64,000 bases of DNA from Clostridium brassicae (GCF_026738875.1 NZ_JAPQFJ010000006.1:114716-178715); one strand, 5' to 3'; numbered from the stretch's first letter, positions 23,372-32,486 are shown. Notes: generated by a model not told the origin, from the letters alone. Numbers and translations are program-made.

Positions 23372-26300
23372 ATGTTAAGCGAAAATATGTTATTACAAAT
23401 ATTCAATGAAGAGACTAGTGGTAAAAATTACGATAAAGGAAAAAGAGTTCTTAGTAATGATTTAGTTTCTTCTTTGGATATTACTAGTGAAGATAATTTA
23501 ATATGTATAGACGGTAACGTGATTTCGGAAAATTTACTTAGTGAATATCACACAAAAATTGAGATGGATAGGGATAGTATTTTTTCTACTTCTTGTAATT
23601 GTTTAGATTATGAAAAGAATGAGTTTAAAAGAAAAAATTATTGTTGTAAGCACTTAGTAGCTACCTTTTACAAGGCGGTAGGAGAGTTAGTTATGCATCC
23701 TGCTTTAAAGCAATCAGATGGGTTAAAAGAAGTCATATTTAAGAATAAAAATAATGTTTTATCCATGCTTCTAGGAGATGAAAAGAATAAGGATGAAGTT
23801 AAAATAGAAGTTTATATAAACAAAAATCAATGGAATGATAAGATATCAGCTGAGTTTAAAATAGGACTAAAATATATGCCTTCAAGGAATCTATATATTT
23901 TAAAAGATATTGACCATTTTTTAGTATCATATCATAATGGATTTCCTATAAAATATAGTAAGAATTTTACTTTTAATATAAAAAATCAAAAGTTAAGTAT
24001 AAAAGATAGAAAACTTATTGATTTTATTGAAATGTTAAAGGAAATGGATACAACTCAAATGTCCTTTGGTAGAAATAGAGATAAGAATGTAGAAGGCAAA
24101 TATATAAATATTCCTAAATACTTAGTTAGAGAATTTTTTGAGATTATAAAACAGCATAGAGTGTACTTAAGTGATGGATTTTTTTATAGAGATGTTGAGA
24201 CTGAAATTTTAAATGATCTGCCACCTATAAATTTTGATTTAAAGACTATAAAAGGGAATTATGTTCTAAAATCTTTAGGTGGGATGCCTAAAGTTCTAGG
24301 TTCTAAAAATAATGTTTTCTTGTATGGTTCAACAATATATATTCCAGAGTATGAGTTTTGTTATAAGATAAGCCCATATCTTCAAGTATTTAATGAAGGA
24401 GATACTATAACTATGGGGGGAGAAGATGAGAAAACAATATTAAGAGAATTAATTCCAGACATTAATAGGTTAAGTGATAATGTTACTTTGTCTAGGTCTA
24501 TAAAAAATAAAGTGGTTATGGCTGATTGTGAATTTAATTTTTACTTTGACCAAAAAAGTAAAGACATTACAATGATACTAAAGGTGAAATATGGAAATTA
24601 TGAGTTTAATATTTTTGATGATTGCAAGGAGAAAATAATATATAGGAATTCTAAAAAGGAAGCTGAAGTAATTAATTTTGTCAGTTCATTAGGCTTTCAA
24701 GAGATAAATGAAAAATTTTATTTTACAAGGGGAGATGACTATATATTCAGGTTCTTTAAAAGTGAAATATCAAAATTTCAAGAAATAGGAGAGGTCTATT
24801 ACTCAGAAAATTTTAAAGGGTTAAAATCTTTAGGTACAAAGGGAATTAAGGGAGATATTAAATCAGGAAAATATAACTATTTTGAAATGAACTTCACAAT
24901 AGGAAATATTCCAGCACAAGAAACCACAGAGATATTAAAGGCATTTAGAGATAATCTTAAATATTACAAGCTTAAAAGTGGGGAATATCTTGATATAGAG
25001 GAATTAGAGGTTAATAAGTTTTTAAATCTTTTAGATATGATTTCTCCTAATAATATAAATGATAATCATATTGAGATAGCTAAGAATAAAGCTTCTTTTA
25101 TACATAGTTATTTAGAAGAAAACAATATTAGATATATAAAAGGGAAAAAAGAGCTAAAAGAAATAAAAAATAAGCTTAATAATATAAATAAATTGAAATT
25201 TGAAGAGCCGGCAGAGTTAAATGGAAAACTTAGAAAGTATCAAAGAATTGGTTATAACTGGTTTAAGACATTAGATTATCTAGGATTTGGTGGAATTTTA
25301 GGAGATGAAATGGGGCTTGGTAAAACCCTGCAGACCATTACATTTTTATTATCCAATAAGGGTAGCAAATCTTTGATTGTAGCTCCAACATCATTAATAT
25401 ATAACTGGGCACAAGAGTTTGAAAGATTTGCACCAACTTTAAAGGTATTGGCTATAAGTGGGTCAAAAGAAGAGAGAGAAGAGCTAATAAAGAATGTAGA
25501 AAATTATGATGTTATTGTAACAACCTATAATTTAGCAAAGAGAGATTTAGAAGAATATAAGAAGATAGACTTTGATTATTGCATATTAGATGAAGCGCAA
25601 TATATAAAAAATCCACACTCCCAAAATGCACAAGCAATGAAGGAGATAAAAGCAAGAAATAGATTTGCTTTGTCAGGTACCCCTATAGAAAATTCTCTTA
25701 TAGAATTATGGTCTATATTTGATTTTATAATGCCAGGATATTTGTATGATGAGAAGAGATTTAGCGTACGATATCATAAAAAATTTAAAGAGAATCCAGA
25801 GGTATTATCAGAATTAAATAAACTTATAAAACCTTTTATTCTTAGAAGAAGAAAAAATGAGGTTTTAAAGGAATTACCTGATAAGATAGAAAAAACACTT
25901 ATGGTTACTATGAATAATGAACAGAAAAAAATTTACAAAACTTATGCAAATTATGCAGTAGAGCTTATTGAGAAGAGAGTAAAAGAAAATGAGTTTAAAA
26001 GTAGCAAGATAGAAATACTTGCCTACATAACTAAGCTAAGACAATTGTGTTTAGATCCTTCTGTATTGATGAATGATTATACTGGTGGTAGCGGAAAAAT
26101 AGAAGCTTTAGTGGAACTTCTTTATAAGAATATAGAACAAGGTCATAGAGTACTTGTTTTTTCCCAATTTACATCAGTTCTTAAGAATATAAATAAAAGA
26201 CTTGATAAAGAAAGAATATCTTGTAGTTATCTAGATGGTTCGGTTCCTTCAACAAAGAGAATGGATATGGTGAAAGATTTCAATGAAGGGGAAAATTCTA

Positions 26301-26614
26301 TATTTTTAATAAGCTTAAAAGCTGGAGGAACAGGACTTAATCTAACATCAGCAGATGTAGTAATACATTTTGATCCTTGGTGGAACCCAGCTGTAGAAGA
26401 GCAGGCTACAGATAGAGCTCACAGAATAGGACAAAAGAATGTTGTAGAAGTAATAAAGATCATAGCTAAAGGGACTATTGAAGAAAAAATTATAGCATTG
26501 CAAGAAGAAAAGAAAAAGCTTATATCAGAATTAATGGGAGATGAATTATCTAATGGTAAGAGTTTTGCAACTTTAAGTGAAGAAGAGATTCTTCAGTTGT
26601 TTGAGATGGATTAA
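23372..26614 (+). CDS. SNF2-family helicase with N-terminal SWIM zinc finger
   Basis: 1080-residue cytosolic DNA translocase. SWIM zinc finger at 75-94 (Cys75, Cys77, Cys92, His94; CxC...CxH). A long central SNF2-associated region follows to about 600. Helicase motifs: I DEMGLGKT (about 647), II LDEAQ, III LSGTPIENSLIELWSIFDFIMPGYL, then LRRRK, and C-terminal motifs V/VI with LISLKAGGTGLNLTSAD and QATDRAHRIGQ. All key residues look intact. Bacterial SWIM-SNF2 proteins are widespread in Firmicutes, and roles in DNA repair or transcription recycling are suspected but unsettled. Only 39 bp separate it from the next two-component system, so they may share a transcript. Confidence 0.93.
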   Translation: MLSENMLLQIFNEETSGKNYDKGKRVLSNDLVSSLDITSEDNLICIDGNVISENLLSEYHTKIEMDRDSIFSTSCNCLDYEKNEFKRKNYCCKHLVATFYKAVGELVMHPALKQSDGLKEVIFKNKNNVLSMLLGDEKNKDEVKIEVYINKNQWNDKISAEFKIGLKYMPSRNLYILKDIDHFLVSYHNGFPIKYSKNFTFNIKNQKLSIKDRKLIDFIEMLKEMDTTQMSFGRNRDKNVEGKYINIPKYLVREFFEIIKQHRVYLSDGFFYRDVETEILNDLPPINFDLKTIKGNYVLKSLGGMPKVLGSKNNVFLYGSTIYIPEYEFCYKISPYLQVFNEGDTITMGGEDEKTILRELIPDINRLSDNVTLSRSIKNKVVMADCEFNFYFDQKSKDITMILKVKYGNYEFNIFDDCKEKIIYRNSKKEAEVINFVSSLGFQEINEKFYFTRGDDYIFRFFKSEISKFQEIGEVYYSENFKGLKSLGTKGIKGDIKSGKYNYFEMNFTIGNIPAQETTEILKAFRDNLKYYKLKSGEYLDIEELEVNKFLNLLDMISPNNINDNHIEIAKNKASFIHSYLEENNIRYIKGKKELKEIKNKLNNINKLKFEEPAELNGKLRKYQRIGYNWFKTLDYLGFGGILGDEMGLGKTLQTITFLLSNKGSKSLIVAPTSLIYNWAQEFERFAPTLKVLAISGSKEEREELIKNVENYDVIVTTYNLAKRDLEEYKKIDFDYCILDEAQYIKNPHSQNAQAMKEIKARNRFALSGTPIENSLIELWSIFDFIMPGYLYDEKRFSVRYHKKFKENPEVLSELNKLIKPFILRRRKNEVLKELPDKIEKTLMVTMNNEQKKIYKTYANYAVELIEKRVKENEFKSSKIEILAYITKLRQLCLDPSVLMNDYTGGSGKIEALVELLYKNIEQGHRVLVFSQFTSVLKNINKRLDKERISCSYLDGSVPSTKRMDMVKDFNEGENSIFLISLKAGGTGLNLTSADVVIHFDPWWNPAVEEQATDRAHRIGQKNVVEVIKIIAKGTIEEKIIALQEEKKKLISELMGDELSNGKSFATLSEEEILQLFEMD

Positions 26615-26653
26615 AGGACAAGTATGCAAAATACATTAAATAAAGGTGATATT

Positions 26654-27361
26654 ATGAAAAAGTTAAATATATTAGTTGCAGAAGACGATTTGAATATAAA
26701 TAATATGATAAAAGAAGCATTGGTAAAAGAAGGTTATGATGCTCATCAAGCGTTTCATGGTGAGGAAGCAGTGAAGAAATTTCTAGCTGGAGAATACCAT
26801 ATGGTAATTATGGATATTATGATGCCTGTCATGGATGGCATTGAGGCAATGAGGAGAATTAGGGAAAAAAGCAAAGTACCTATTATAATACTTTCTGCAA
26901 AGGGAGAGGATAGTGATAAAATAATAGGACTAGGTATGGGGGCTGATGATTATATTGTAAAGCCTTTTTCAGTACCAGAGCTTATAGCAAGAGTTAAGTC
27001 CAATATAAGAAGAGCAATCTATTATAATGAAACTAAAAATGATGGAGAAAATAGGATATATCAGTATGGCAATGTGAAATTTGATATGAATAATTACACA
27101 GTTACAAAAAAAGGTGAAGAACTTACACTTACTGCAAAGGAAATAAAAATTCTTAAGCTTTTCTTTGAAAATCCAAATAGAGTATTTACTAAAGTTCAGA
27201 TATATGACAGTGTATGGGGAGAAGAGTTTTTATCAGATTATAATACAGTAACGGTACATATGCGAAGACTTAGAAGTAAGATAGAAGATGACCCTAATAA
27301 CCCTAAACTTATAGAAACTGTTTGGGGTATAGGATATAAATTGGTAGGTAATAGAGTATGA
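26654..27361 (+). CDS. OmpR family response regulator
   Basis: 235 residues from ATG 26654 (GGTGAT 6 bp upstream); an in-frame ATG at 26624 lacks a site. Receiver with EDD at 10-12, phosphoacceptor Asp54 (MVIMDIMMP), Thr/Ser in ILSAKG, Lys in YIVKPF. Winged helix ends TVWGIGYKL. The kinase gene overlaps by 4 bp (ATGA). Probably controls the ABC exporter genes at 28627-31115. Confidence 0.95.
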   Translation: MKKLNILVAEDDLNINNMIKEALVKEGYDAHQAFHGEEAVKKFLAGEYHMVIMDIMMPVMDGIEAMRRIREKSKVPIIILSAKGEDSDKIIGLGMGADDYIVKPFSVPELIARVKSNIRRAIYYNETKNDGENRIYQYGNVKFDMNNYTVTKKGEELTLTAKEIKILKLFFENPNRVFTKVQIYDSVWGEEFLSDYNTVTVHMRRLRSKIEDDPNNPKLIETVWGIGYKLVGNRV

Positions 27362-28269
27362 TATGGTTATTAGTAATTGTTATTATAATATTGTCTATGC
27401 TTTTATTTAATGATAAAAGAAAAACTAAAATGATTACTGGAAAGTTAAGAGATATCTTAGAAAATCATTCAAGGGAAAGAATAAAGTTTTATAATTTAAG
27501 TGGAAATAAAAAAGAATTGGTGAAGCAAATTAATATTTTTCTTGATAGATATCAGCATATTTCTATTGATAATAAAAACTATAAAGAACAACACCAAAAG
27601 ATGATTTCAAATATTTCTCATGATATAAGAACGCCACTTACTGCTCTTATGGGGTATGTTGACCTTCTCTCAGATAATTCTATTATAGAAGAAAAGAAAG
27701 AAGAATATATTAATATTATCAGAGAAAGAGGAGTTAATTTAAAAGAGCTTATGGAAGAGTTTTTTCAAATGGCAAAGCTTGAATGTAATGATGTAGAGAT
27801 AGTTATTGAAAAGTTTAATATATCTGAAATAGTAAGACAAAATATAATTACTTTTATGAATGAAATAAATGAAAGAAACATAACTCCAAAGATAAATATA
27901 GGAGATGAAGAGGTTTTCGCTCTTGGAGATAAAAGCAGTACAAATAGAATTATAACTAATCTTATCTCAAATAGTTTGAAATATGGATATGAAGGAAAAG
28001 TAATAGGAATTGATTTAACAGTGGATGACCAATGGGTAAAGCTTAGTGTATGGGATAAAGGAAAAGGTATTAATAAAAATGGACTTCCTTATGTTTTTGA
28101 TAGACTGTACACAGCAGAAAAGTCTAGAAACAGAAATCTTCAAGGAAGTGGTCTTGGACTTAGTATAGCAAAAAAGCTGGCTGAGGATATGAAGGGAAGT
28201 ATAGAGGTTGAAAGTACACCTTATGAAAAAACAATTTTTACGGTAAAGCTGCCAGTTAGTAAGGGTTAA
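27358..28269 (+). CDS. Sensor histidine kinase, minimal input domain
   Basis: 303 residues. One N-terminal membrane helix (2-18) and no extracytoplasmic domain, then about 60 residues of linker and HisKA with phospho-His88 (NISHDIRTPLTALMGY). HATPase_c motifs: N-box NLISNSLKYG, G1 DKGKGI, G2 GSGLGLSIAKKL. Kinases this small usually sense through a partner, often an ABC permease involved in bacitracin or lantibiotic resistance. The ABC genes 357 bp downstream would fit. Confidence 0.93.
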   Translation: MIWLLVIVIIILSMLLFNDKRKTKMITGKLRDILENHSRERIKFYNLSGNKKELVKQINIFLDRYQHISIDNKNYKEQHQKMISNISHDIRTPLTALMGYVDLLSDNSIIEEKKEEYINIIRERGVNLKELMEEFFQMAKLECNDVEIVIEKFNISEIVRQNIITFMNEINERNITPKINIGDEEVFALGDKSSTNRIITNLISNSLKYGYEGKVIGIDLTVDDQWVKLSVWDKGKGINKNGLPYVFDRLYTAEKSRNRNLQGSGLGLSIAKKLAEDMKGSIEVESTPYEKTIFTVKLPVSKG

Positions 28270-28364
28270 GAGTTAATAGAAAGAATAAATATTTAAAAAT
28301 TAAATGTATAGTTAGTACTAAATATCCTATATATGGCTCGTAATATAGCTAAAACAAATACTTT

Positions 28365-28412
28365 GCTACAATAAATACTTTACAGAAATAAAGTATTTAT
28401 TGTAGCATTATT
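28365..28412. terminator. Perfect 19-bp stem, terminator after the two-component system
   Basis: TGCTACAATAAATACTTTA (28365-28383), six-base loop, perfect complement at 28390-28408, followed by TTATTATAT. Stem is A+T-rich and symmetric, so it may stop transcription from either side. Confidence 0.6.
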
Positions 28413-28556
28413 ATATAATTTATTTAGTATATAATTGAAAAATCATTTATTCATATAAAGTTTTTTAGTTATAAATACAAAAATACTATTTTATAGTTTT
28501 TATTAAATAGCTGAAAAAGATTTAATAAATTTGTAATAATTACGTAGCTTGTATTT

Positions 28557-28602
28557 AAGGATTATCTCTTATTATGTATATCAGTAAGGGATAATCTTTT
28601 GT
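28557..28602 (+). terminator. Leader hairpin before the ABC operon
   Basis: AAGGATTATCTCTTA pairs with TAAGGGATAATCTTTT with one wobble position; T-rich 3' end. Lies 25 bp before the ribosome binding site of the ABC ATPase, so it could act as an attenuator. Confidence 0.45.
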
Positions 28603-28626
28603 TTATATTAAAGGGGAGGAAAATCA

Positions 28627-29547
28627 ATGGAAAATATATTAAAAACTTATAATCTTACAAAACGATACGGTGCTACAGCTGTAGTTGATAATATTAGTAT
28701 GAATATTAAAAAAGGTGAGATATATGGATTTTTAGGGAGAAATGGTGCAGGAAAGACGACAACTTTAAGAATGTTAATGGGACTTATTTCTCCAACAAAA
28801 GGTGAATATGAGCTTTTTGGGAAAAAGATGAGAGATAGATCTGTGTTCGGAAGAATAGGGGCAATAATTGAAACCCCAGGTTTTTATCCAAATTTAACAG
28901 CCAGAGAGAACCTTGATATTCATAGAAGATTAATGGGCATTCCTAATAAGGAATATATAGATGAAGCCTTAGAGATTGTTGGGCTTACTAATTATGATAT
29001 TAAAAAGAAAAAGGTTCATAAATATTCTTTAGGCATGAAGCAAAGATTGGGAGTTGCAAGGGCTCTTCTTCATAAACCAGAATTTCTTATCTTAGACGAG
29101 CCAACTAATGGTCTTGATCCTGTGGGAATTAAAGAGATGAGAGAAACTTTGTTAGAGCTTAATAAAAAGAAAGAGATAACAATACTTATATCAAGTCATA
29201 TACTTGGAGAGATACAGCAGCTTGCAACAAAGATTGGAATTATTCATAAGGGAAAGCTTTTAGAAGAGATTGATTATAGTAGCTTTGAGAAGAAGAATAG
29301 GCATTATATTAATTTAAAAGTTAGCGATGATAAAAAAGCAGTAACTATTTTAGAGAAGGACATGAACATTAAAGATTATGAGGTAATAGATAACAATATA
29401 ATCAGAGTATATGAAATGCTTGATAAATCAAATGCTGTTGCAAAGAATATGATTTCACAAGGCATAGAAGTTTATGAGGTTAATGTTATGAATGATACCC
29501 TTGAAGACTATTTTGTAAGACTTACTGGGGGTGGACAAGGTGATTGA
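28627..29547 (+). CDS. ABC ATPase of bacitracin/lantibiotic-resistance type
   Basis: 306 residues, BcrA/NukF/SpaF-like. Walker A GRNGAGKTT (about 38-46), IIETPGFYPNLTARENL Q-loop region characteristic of the BcrA group, signature YSLGMKQRLG, Walker B FLILDEPTNGLDPVGI, H-loop SSH. The C-terminal ending LEDYFVRLTGGG is also BcrA-like. AGGGGAGG upstream of ATG 28627. Two permeases follow, making a complete three-gene exporter that expels peptides from the membrane. Confidence 0.93.
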   Translation: MENILKTYNLTKRYGATAVVDNISMNIKKGEIYGFLGRNGAGKTTTLRMLMGLISPTKGEYELFGKKMRDRSVFGRIGAIIETPGFYPNLTARENLDIHRRLMGIPNKEYIDEALEIVGLTNYDIKKKKVHKYSLGMKQRLGVARALLHKPEFLILDEPTNGLDPVGIKEMRETLLELNKKKEITILISSHILGEIQQLATKIGIIHKGKLLEEIDYSSFEKKNRHYINLKVSDDKKAVTILEKDMNIKDYEVIDNNIIRVYEMLDKSNAVAKNMISQGIEVYEVNVMNDTLEDYFVRLTGGGQGD

Positions 29548-30286
29548 CGGATTATATAGTGAATTTTTGAAACTAAAAAGAACGGGATATTATATCACTA
29601 TTTTACTTGTTGGCTTAATTTGTTTAATGTTTACTACAATGAATAAACAAATGGTATCTTCTTTAAATTGGTATGGATACTTTTTTAAATTTGAATTTAT
29701 AGCCTTTGGCATATTTTTTACTTTAGTGATTCCAAATATTATTGCTATTATATTTGTTCGAGAATTTAGATATAAAACAGCCCCTATAGAATTTTCTTAT
29801 CCTAATGGTAGATTTGGAGCTTTAATTAATAAATTTTTAATGAGTATAATAGTTGTGGCTATCATTTATGGGATAAGTTATATTTTAGTAATTTTGGGAG
29901 GAGTCATTTTTTTAAAAACTCCTTTGACGACAGAACCTCTTATAAATCATTTTAAAATATTTACAATTTCATTTGTTTTTCAAGTTGCTTTGACTCCACT
30001 GGCAATTCTAATAGCCTTGATAGGTAAAAGCATGATTATTTCATTAATTTACTCAATGGTATTAATAACGGGAAATGCCCACTATCTTTTAGAAAGTAAG
30101 TATAGTGATTATATATTTTCAATTTTACCAGCATCACCTATTGCAAAGCTTAGGACAACTGTATGTCAAGTTCCTATACCAGTAAATATGGTAATAAGCA
30201 ATAGTGATATATATTTAGGAATTTTTATATTTATTATAGGCGTTGTAGGATGTATTCTATTTTACAGAAAAGCTAACATTTATTAG
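29540..30286 (+). CDS. ABC-2 type permease, lantibiotic/bacitracin exporter subunit 1
   Basis: 248 residues from GTG 29540 (GGGGGTGG upstream; a GTG at 29531 is also possible). Overlaps the ATPase stop by 8 bp. Six hydrophobic helices; N-terminus DGLYSEFLKLKRTGYY matches the EpiE/SpaE-type 'ExLKxKRT' opening seen in lantibiotic immunity permeases, and the loop after helix 2 (VREFRYKTAPIEFSYPNGR) is the ABC-2 coupling region. Confidence 0.88.
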   Translation: MIDGLYSEFLKLKRTGYYITILLVGLICLMFTTMNKQMVSSLNWYGYFFKFEFIAFGIFFTLVIPNIIAIIFVREFRYKTAPIEFSYPNGRFGALINKFLMSIIVVAIIYGISYILVILGGVIFLKTPLTTEPLINHFKIFTISFVFQVALTPLAILIALIGKSMIISLIYSMVLITGNAHYLLESKYSDYIFSILPASPIAKLRTTVCQVPIPVNMVISNSDIYLGIFIFIIGVVGCILFYRKANIY

Positions 30287-30380
30287 GAATATGATATTAC
30301 ATTTGAGTGTGTAAGTAATTATGAAAAATAGTTTTTAATATTACATAATTACTTTGGTATTCTTTAATCAGGAGGTTGTT

Positions 30381-31115
30381 ATGTTAAATATTGTAATGTG
30401 TGAATTGAAAAAGTTTAAAAGAATTTGGATTCCATTAATTGTGGGAGTGTTTATTGTAATTCAAATCAGTTTAGTACCTATAAGTCCGGCAGCTATGAAA
30501 AATGCTGATGGATTATTCACTTGGGTGAACTTAGCGGTGTTTTCTTATGGATTTCTTGCAGCTACAAATATATTTACTGCCTATATGTTTATGTGGGAAT
30601 TTAAAAATAATACAATGCTATCAATGATGATATACAAGCATGAAAGATGGAAAATATATATAGGAAAGATCATAGCTATAATATTAATATCATTACTATT
30701 GTATATTGTGGAATTTGGTATGCTTACATTGGACAGTTATATATTTTTTAGAGATACTCTTAGTTCAGCAGTTATGATTAAACATTTAATAATAACTTTA
30801 AAGGCATTTTTCTTTCAGATGCTTATGATTACAGTAACAGCATGTATTACACTTGTAAGTAAAAAGATTATTGCTCCGGTGATATATATTGGTATTCAAC
30901 TTGTAGCTAGTTTTATATTTTTAAGTGAACCAATGGTAAGAGCATTTATACCATTTCCACTGCCAGTAGTGTCTAACCTTATGTTGATAAGTGGTAATTA
31001 TAAAATTATTAAGGATATTTCAATTATGCCAAGTCAAGTTATGATAGCTATTGCAATGTTTATTGTAGGTATTGTGTATGGATGCTGGTATATAAATAAA
31101 ATGGAAGTAGAATAA
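30381..31115 (+). CDS. ABC-2 type permease, lantibiotic/bacitracin exporter subunit 2
   Basis: 244 residues from ATG 30381, with a strong AGGAGG site. Six hydrophobic segments, N-terminal CELKKFKRIWIP again of the 'ExxKxKR' type, coupling loop WEFKNNTMLSMMIYKHERWKIYIGK. Distantly similar to the preceding permease, so the pair probably forms a heterodimer as in NukEG or SpaEG. Separated from it by 94 bp, last gene of the unit; an inverted-repeat element begins right at its end. Confidence 0.88.
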   Translation: MLNIVMCELKKFKRIWIPLIVGVFIVIQISLVPISPAAMKNADGLFTWVNLAVFSYGFLAATNIFTAYMFMWEFKNNTMLSMMIYKHERWKIYIGKIIAIILISLLLYIVEFGMLTLDSYIFFRDTLSSAVMIKHLIITLKAFFFQMLMITVTACITLVSKKIIAPVIYIGIQLVASFIFLSEPMVRAFIPFPLPVVSNLMLISGNYKIIKDISIMPSQVMIAIAMFIVGIVYGCWYINKMEVE

Positions 31116-31160
31116 TAGAATAATGTTGCGACGCAACATTACAGTAGCGATTAGTGAACA

Positions 31161-31467
31161 GAGAATAGTGAATAGTAAAGGAGGATTTTCCTCCTAGTGT
31201 CAGAAAATCTTTAAACTAAGTAAAAAATAAGAGCATAATGAAAAATTGATTTTTCATTATGCTCTTTGTCGTTGTTCCAAACAAAAGAGCTGGTAAGCTC
31301 TTAAAAGCGATAGCTTAAGGGAGTCATCTCTTAACTTAAGATTAAAAGATAGTTGCTATAAAATACTAAATAAACATACATACTACCGCTAAAAGGCTGA
31401 AAAAACAGTTTAGTTTAAAGATTTTCTGACGTTAGGAGGAAAATCATCCTTTAGTCTTCCTATTCTC
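31161..31467. repeat. Nested unit A with long inverted arms
   Basis: Arm 31177-31218 (AAAGGAGGATTTTCCTCC ... TCTTTAAACTA) pairs with 31411-31452 at about 37 of 42 positions; pairing continues weakly outward to 31161 and 31467. In the centre is a perfect hairpin, AAGAGCATAATGAAAAA with its complement (about 31228-31267). Confidence 0.6.
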
Positions 31468-31509
31468 CCCAATGTGCATGTTAAGCTGTATTAATTATAA
31501 AAAAATCAA

Positions 31510-31756
31510 GGCATAGGAATAAGATTTTCTTATATATGTAGTTAGCCGATTAAACTTTGAAGTAGCAATTAGAAGTACTTAAAGTGTAGAATTCTAAAAA
31601 TCCGTAATTGCAGGAATGGACTCCTGCAGCCGAACTGCGTCATGGACGACGCATAGTGAGGGTAGGGTTTTTAGAAGGCTACGCCTTTAGTACTTCTTTG
31701 CGTACTGAAGGTTTAATGGATAACTACATATATTTAGAAAAATCTATTTCTATGCC
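31510..31756. repeat. Nested unit B with tandem hairpins sharing an ATGGAC loop
   Basis: Arms GGCATAGGAATAAGATTTTC... (31510-31558) and 31709-31756 pair over 48 bases at roughly 80%. Between them: TGCAGGA-ATGGAC-TCCTGCA (31609-31628), TGCGTC-ATGGAC-GACGCA (31636-31653), AAGGC-TAC-GCCTT (31675-31687), and AGTAC-TTCTTTGC-GTACT (31689-31706). The first two hairpins carry the same six-base loop. Confidence 0.6.
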
Positions 31757-31867
31757 GTTATTCATTAAGTCGCAACATTATTCTAATGTAATTTCAAATA
31801 GATGTATTAAAAAAAACGTATTGTAAAAAATACTATAGAAATCTAAGTGAAAAGAGGTGAATATATT

Positions 31868-31960
31868 ATGGCTAAGAAAGGAACTGAAAAACGTTCTGGT
31901 TCTAAGGAAACTAATCAAAAACATCAAGCAAATACTAAAAAGGCAAAAACTACAAAATAA
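31868..31960 (+). CDS. Small lysine-rich protein (30 aa)
   Basis: ATG 31868 with GAGGTGA 9 bp upstream. Thirty residues (MAKKGTEKRSGSKETNQKHQ and a KKAKTTK tail), about one third basic, no hydrophobic part, surely disordered. Possibly a small nucleic-acid-binding or spore-type peptide. A second such gene follows at 32057. Not recognised. Confidence 0.5.
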   Translation: MAKKGTEKRSGSKETNQKHQANTKKAKTTK

Positions 31961-32056
31961 CATATAGTATTTTATAAGAATTGTTGATTTTATAGTAAGT
32001 TTGTTTTATAAATCAACCAATGGAAATTTAGATTTATAAATAAAGGAGAGCAATTT

Positions 32057-32179
32057 ATGTCAACTAAATCAAAAAAGAAAAAAGAAAATGATAGTAAAAA
32101 TAAAAAATCTAAAACTCCAAATCCAGTCATTATGGATGGAGATTCAGATATGACAAAACCAGTAAGAGGATTAAAGTAA
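32057..32179 (+). CDS. Small lysine-rich protein (40 aa)
   Basis: ATG 32057 with AAAGGAGAG upstream. Forty residues: a basic N-terminal half (STKSKKKKENDSKNKKSK) and a neutral tail with TPNPVIMDGDSDMTKPVRG. Resembles the small 'KKK...' clostridial proteins whose function is not known. Separate ribosome binding site, 96 bp after the 30-residue gene. Confidence 0.55.
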   Translation: MSTKSKKKKENDSKNKKSKTPNPVIMDGDSDMTKPVRGLK

Positions 32180-32237
32180 AGAGTATATAAAATCTCAAAA
32201 AAGGCTTGTATATGTTTAAATTGGAGACCTTTATCAA

Positions 32238-32393
32238 GTGCTATCCTCAGAAGCTTTCAATAAAGATTGGCTTAATGTACATGGAGTTATCTTTGATGAA
32301 TTACATGTATAATCTAATAGAGGATTATTTGATATTATAATAAGGGGCAGTGGTGATGTTAGAACTCAACCACTGTTCTTTTTAATTATGACA
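32238..32393 (+). pseudogene. Phage terminase large-subunit fragment
   Basis: Translation gives VLSSEAFNKDWLNVHGVIFDEL, then H-V-stop-S-N-R-G-L-F-D-I, then GSGDVRTQPLFFLIMT. This is the Walker B region of TerL proteins ('..G.NV.GVIFDELHAQPNR.L.D.....G..TQPL.FLITTAG'), with the DE pair intact but a TAA after LHV. It breaks off exactly where a copy of the unit-B repeat arm begins (32391), so the repeat inserted into or replaced the rest. Confidence 0.75.
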
Positions 32394-32486
32394 TAGGAAT
32401 AGTTTCCCTAAATATATGTAGTTATCCGTTTTAGAATTTTACTTTTTAAATATTTCTAAGCGCTACTTCATTCAAAGTTTAATCAG
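32390..32486. repeat. Partial third copy of the unit-B repeat arm
   Basis: ACATAGGAATAGTTTCCCTA and AATATATGTAGTTATCC (to 32427) match the arms at 31510 and 31709; CGCTACTTCATTCAAAGTTT (32461 on) matches the complement of 31552-31567. It touches the 3' end of the acyltransferase gene. Confidence 0.55.

Larger units (their letters stand above)
31117..31784. mobile_element. Non-autonomous inverted-repeat element, 668 bp, with nested elements
   Basis: Perfect 16-bp terminal inverted repeats: AGAATAATGTTGCGAC (31117-31132) and GTCGCAACATTATTCT (31769-31784). The left end also folds as AATGTTGCG-A-CGCAACATT. Inside lie two further palindromic units. No credible protein is coded; a 72-residue open frame at 31608-31826 follows the hairpins and is rejected. 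It starts 1 bp after the permease stop and ends about 80 bp before a small gene. Confidence 0.7.

Noticed and set aside
31608..31826. 72-residue open frame with a plausible length
   Set aside because: It runs through four hairpins and the end of an inverted-repeat element, has no ribosome binding site and an odd residue composition.
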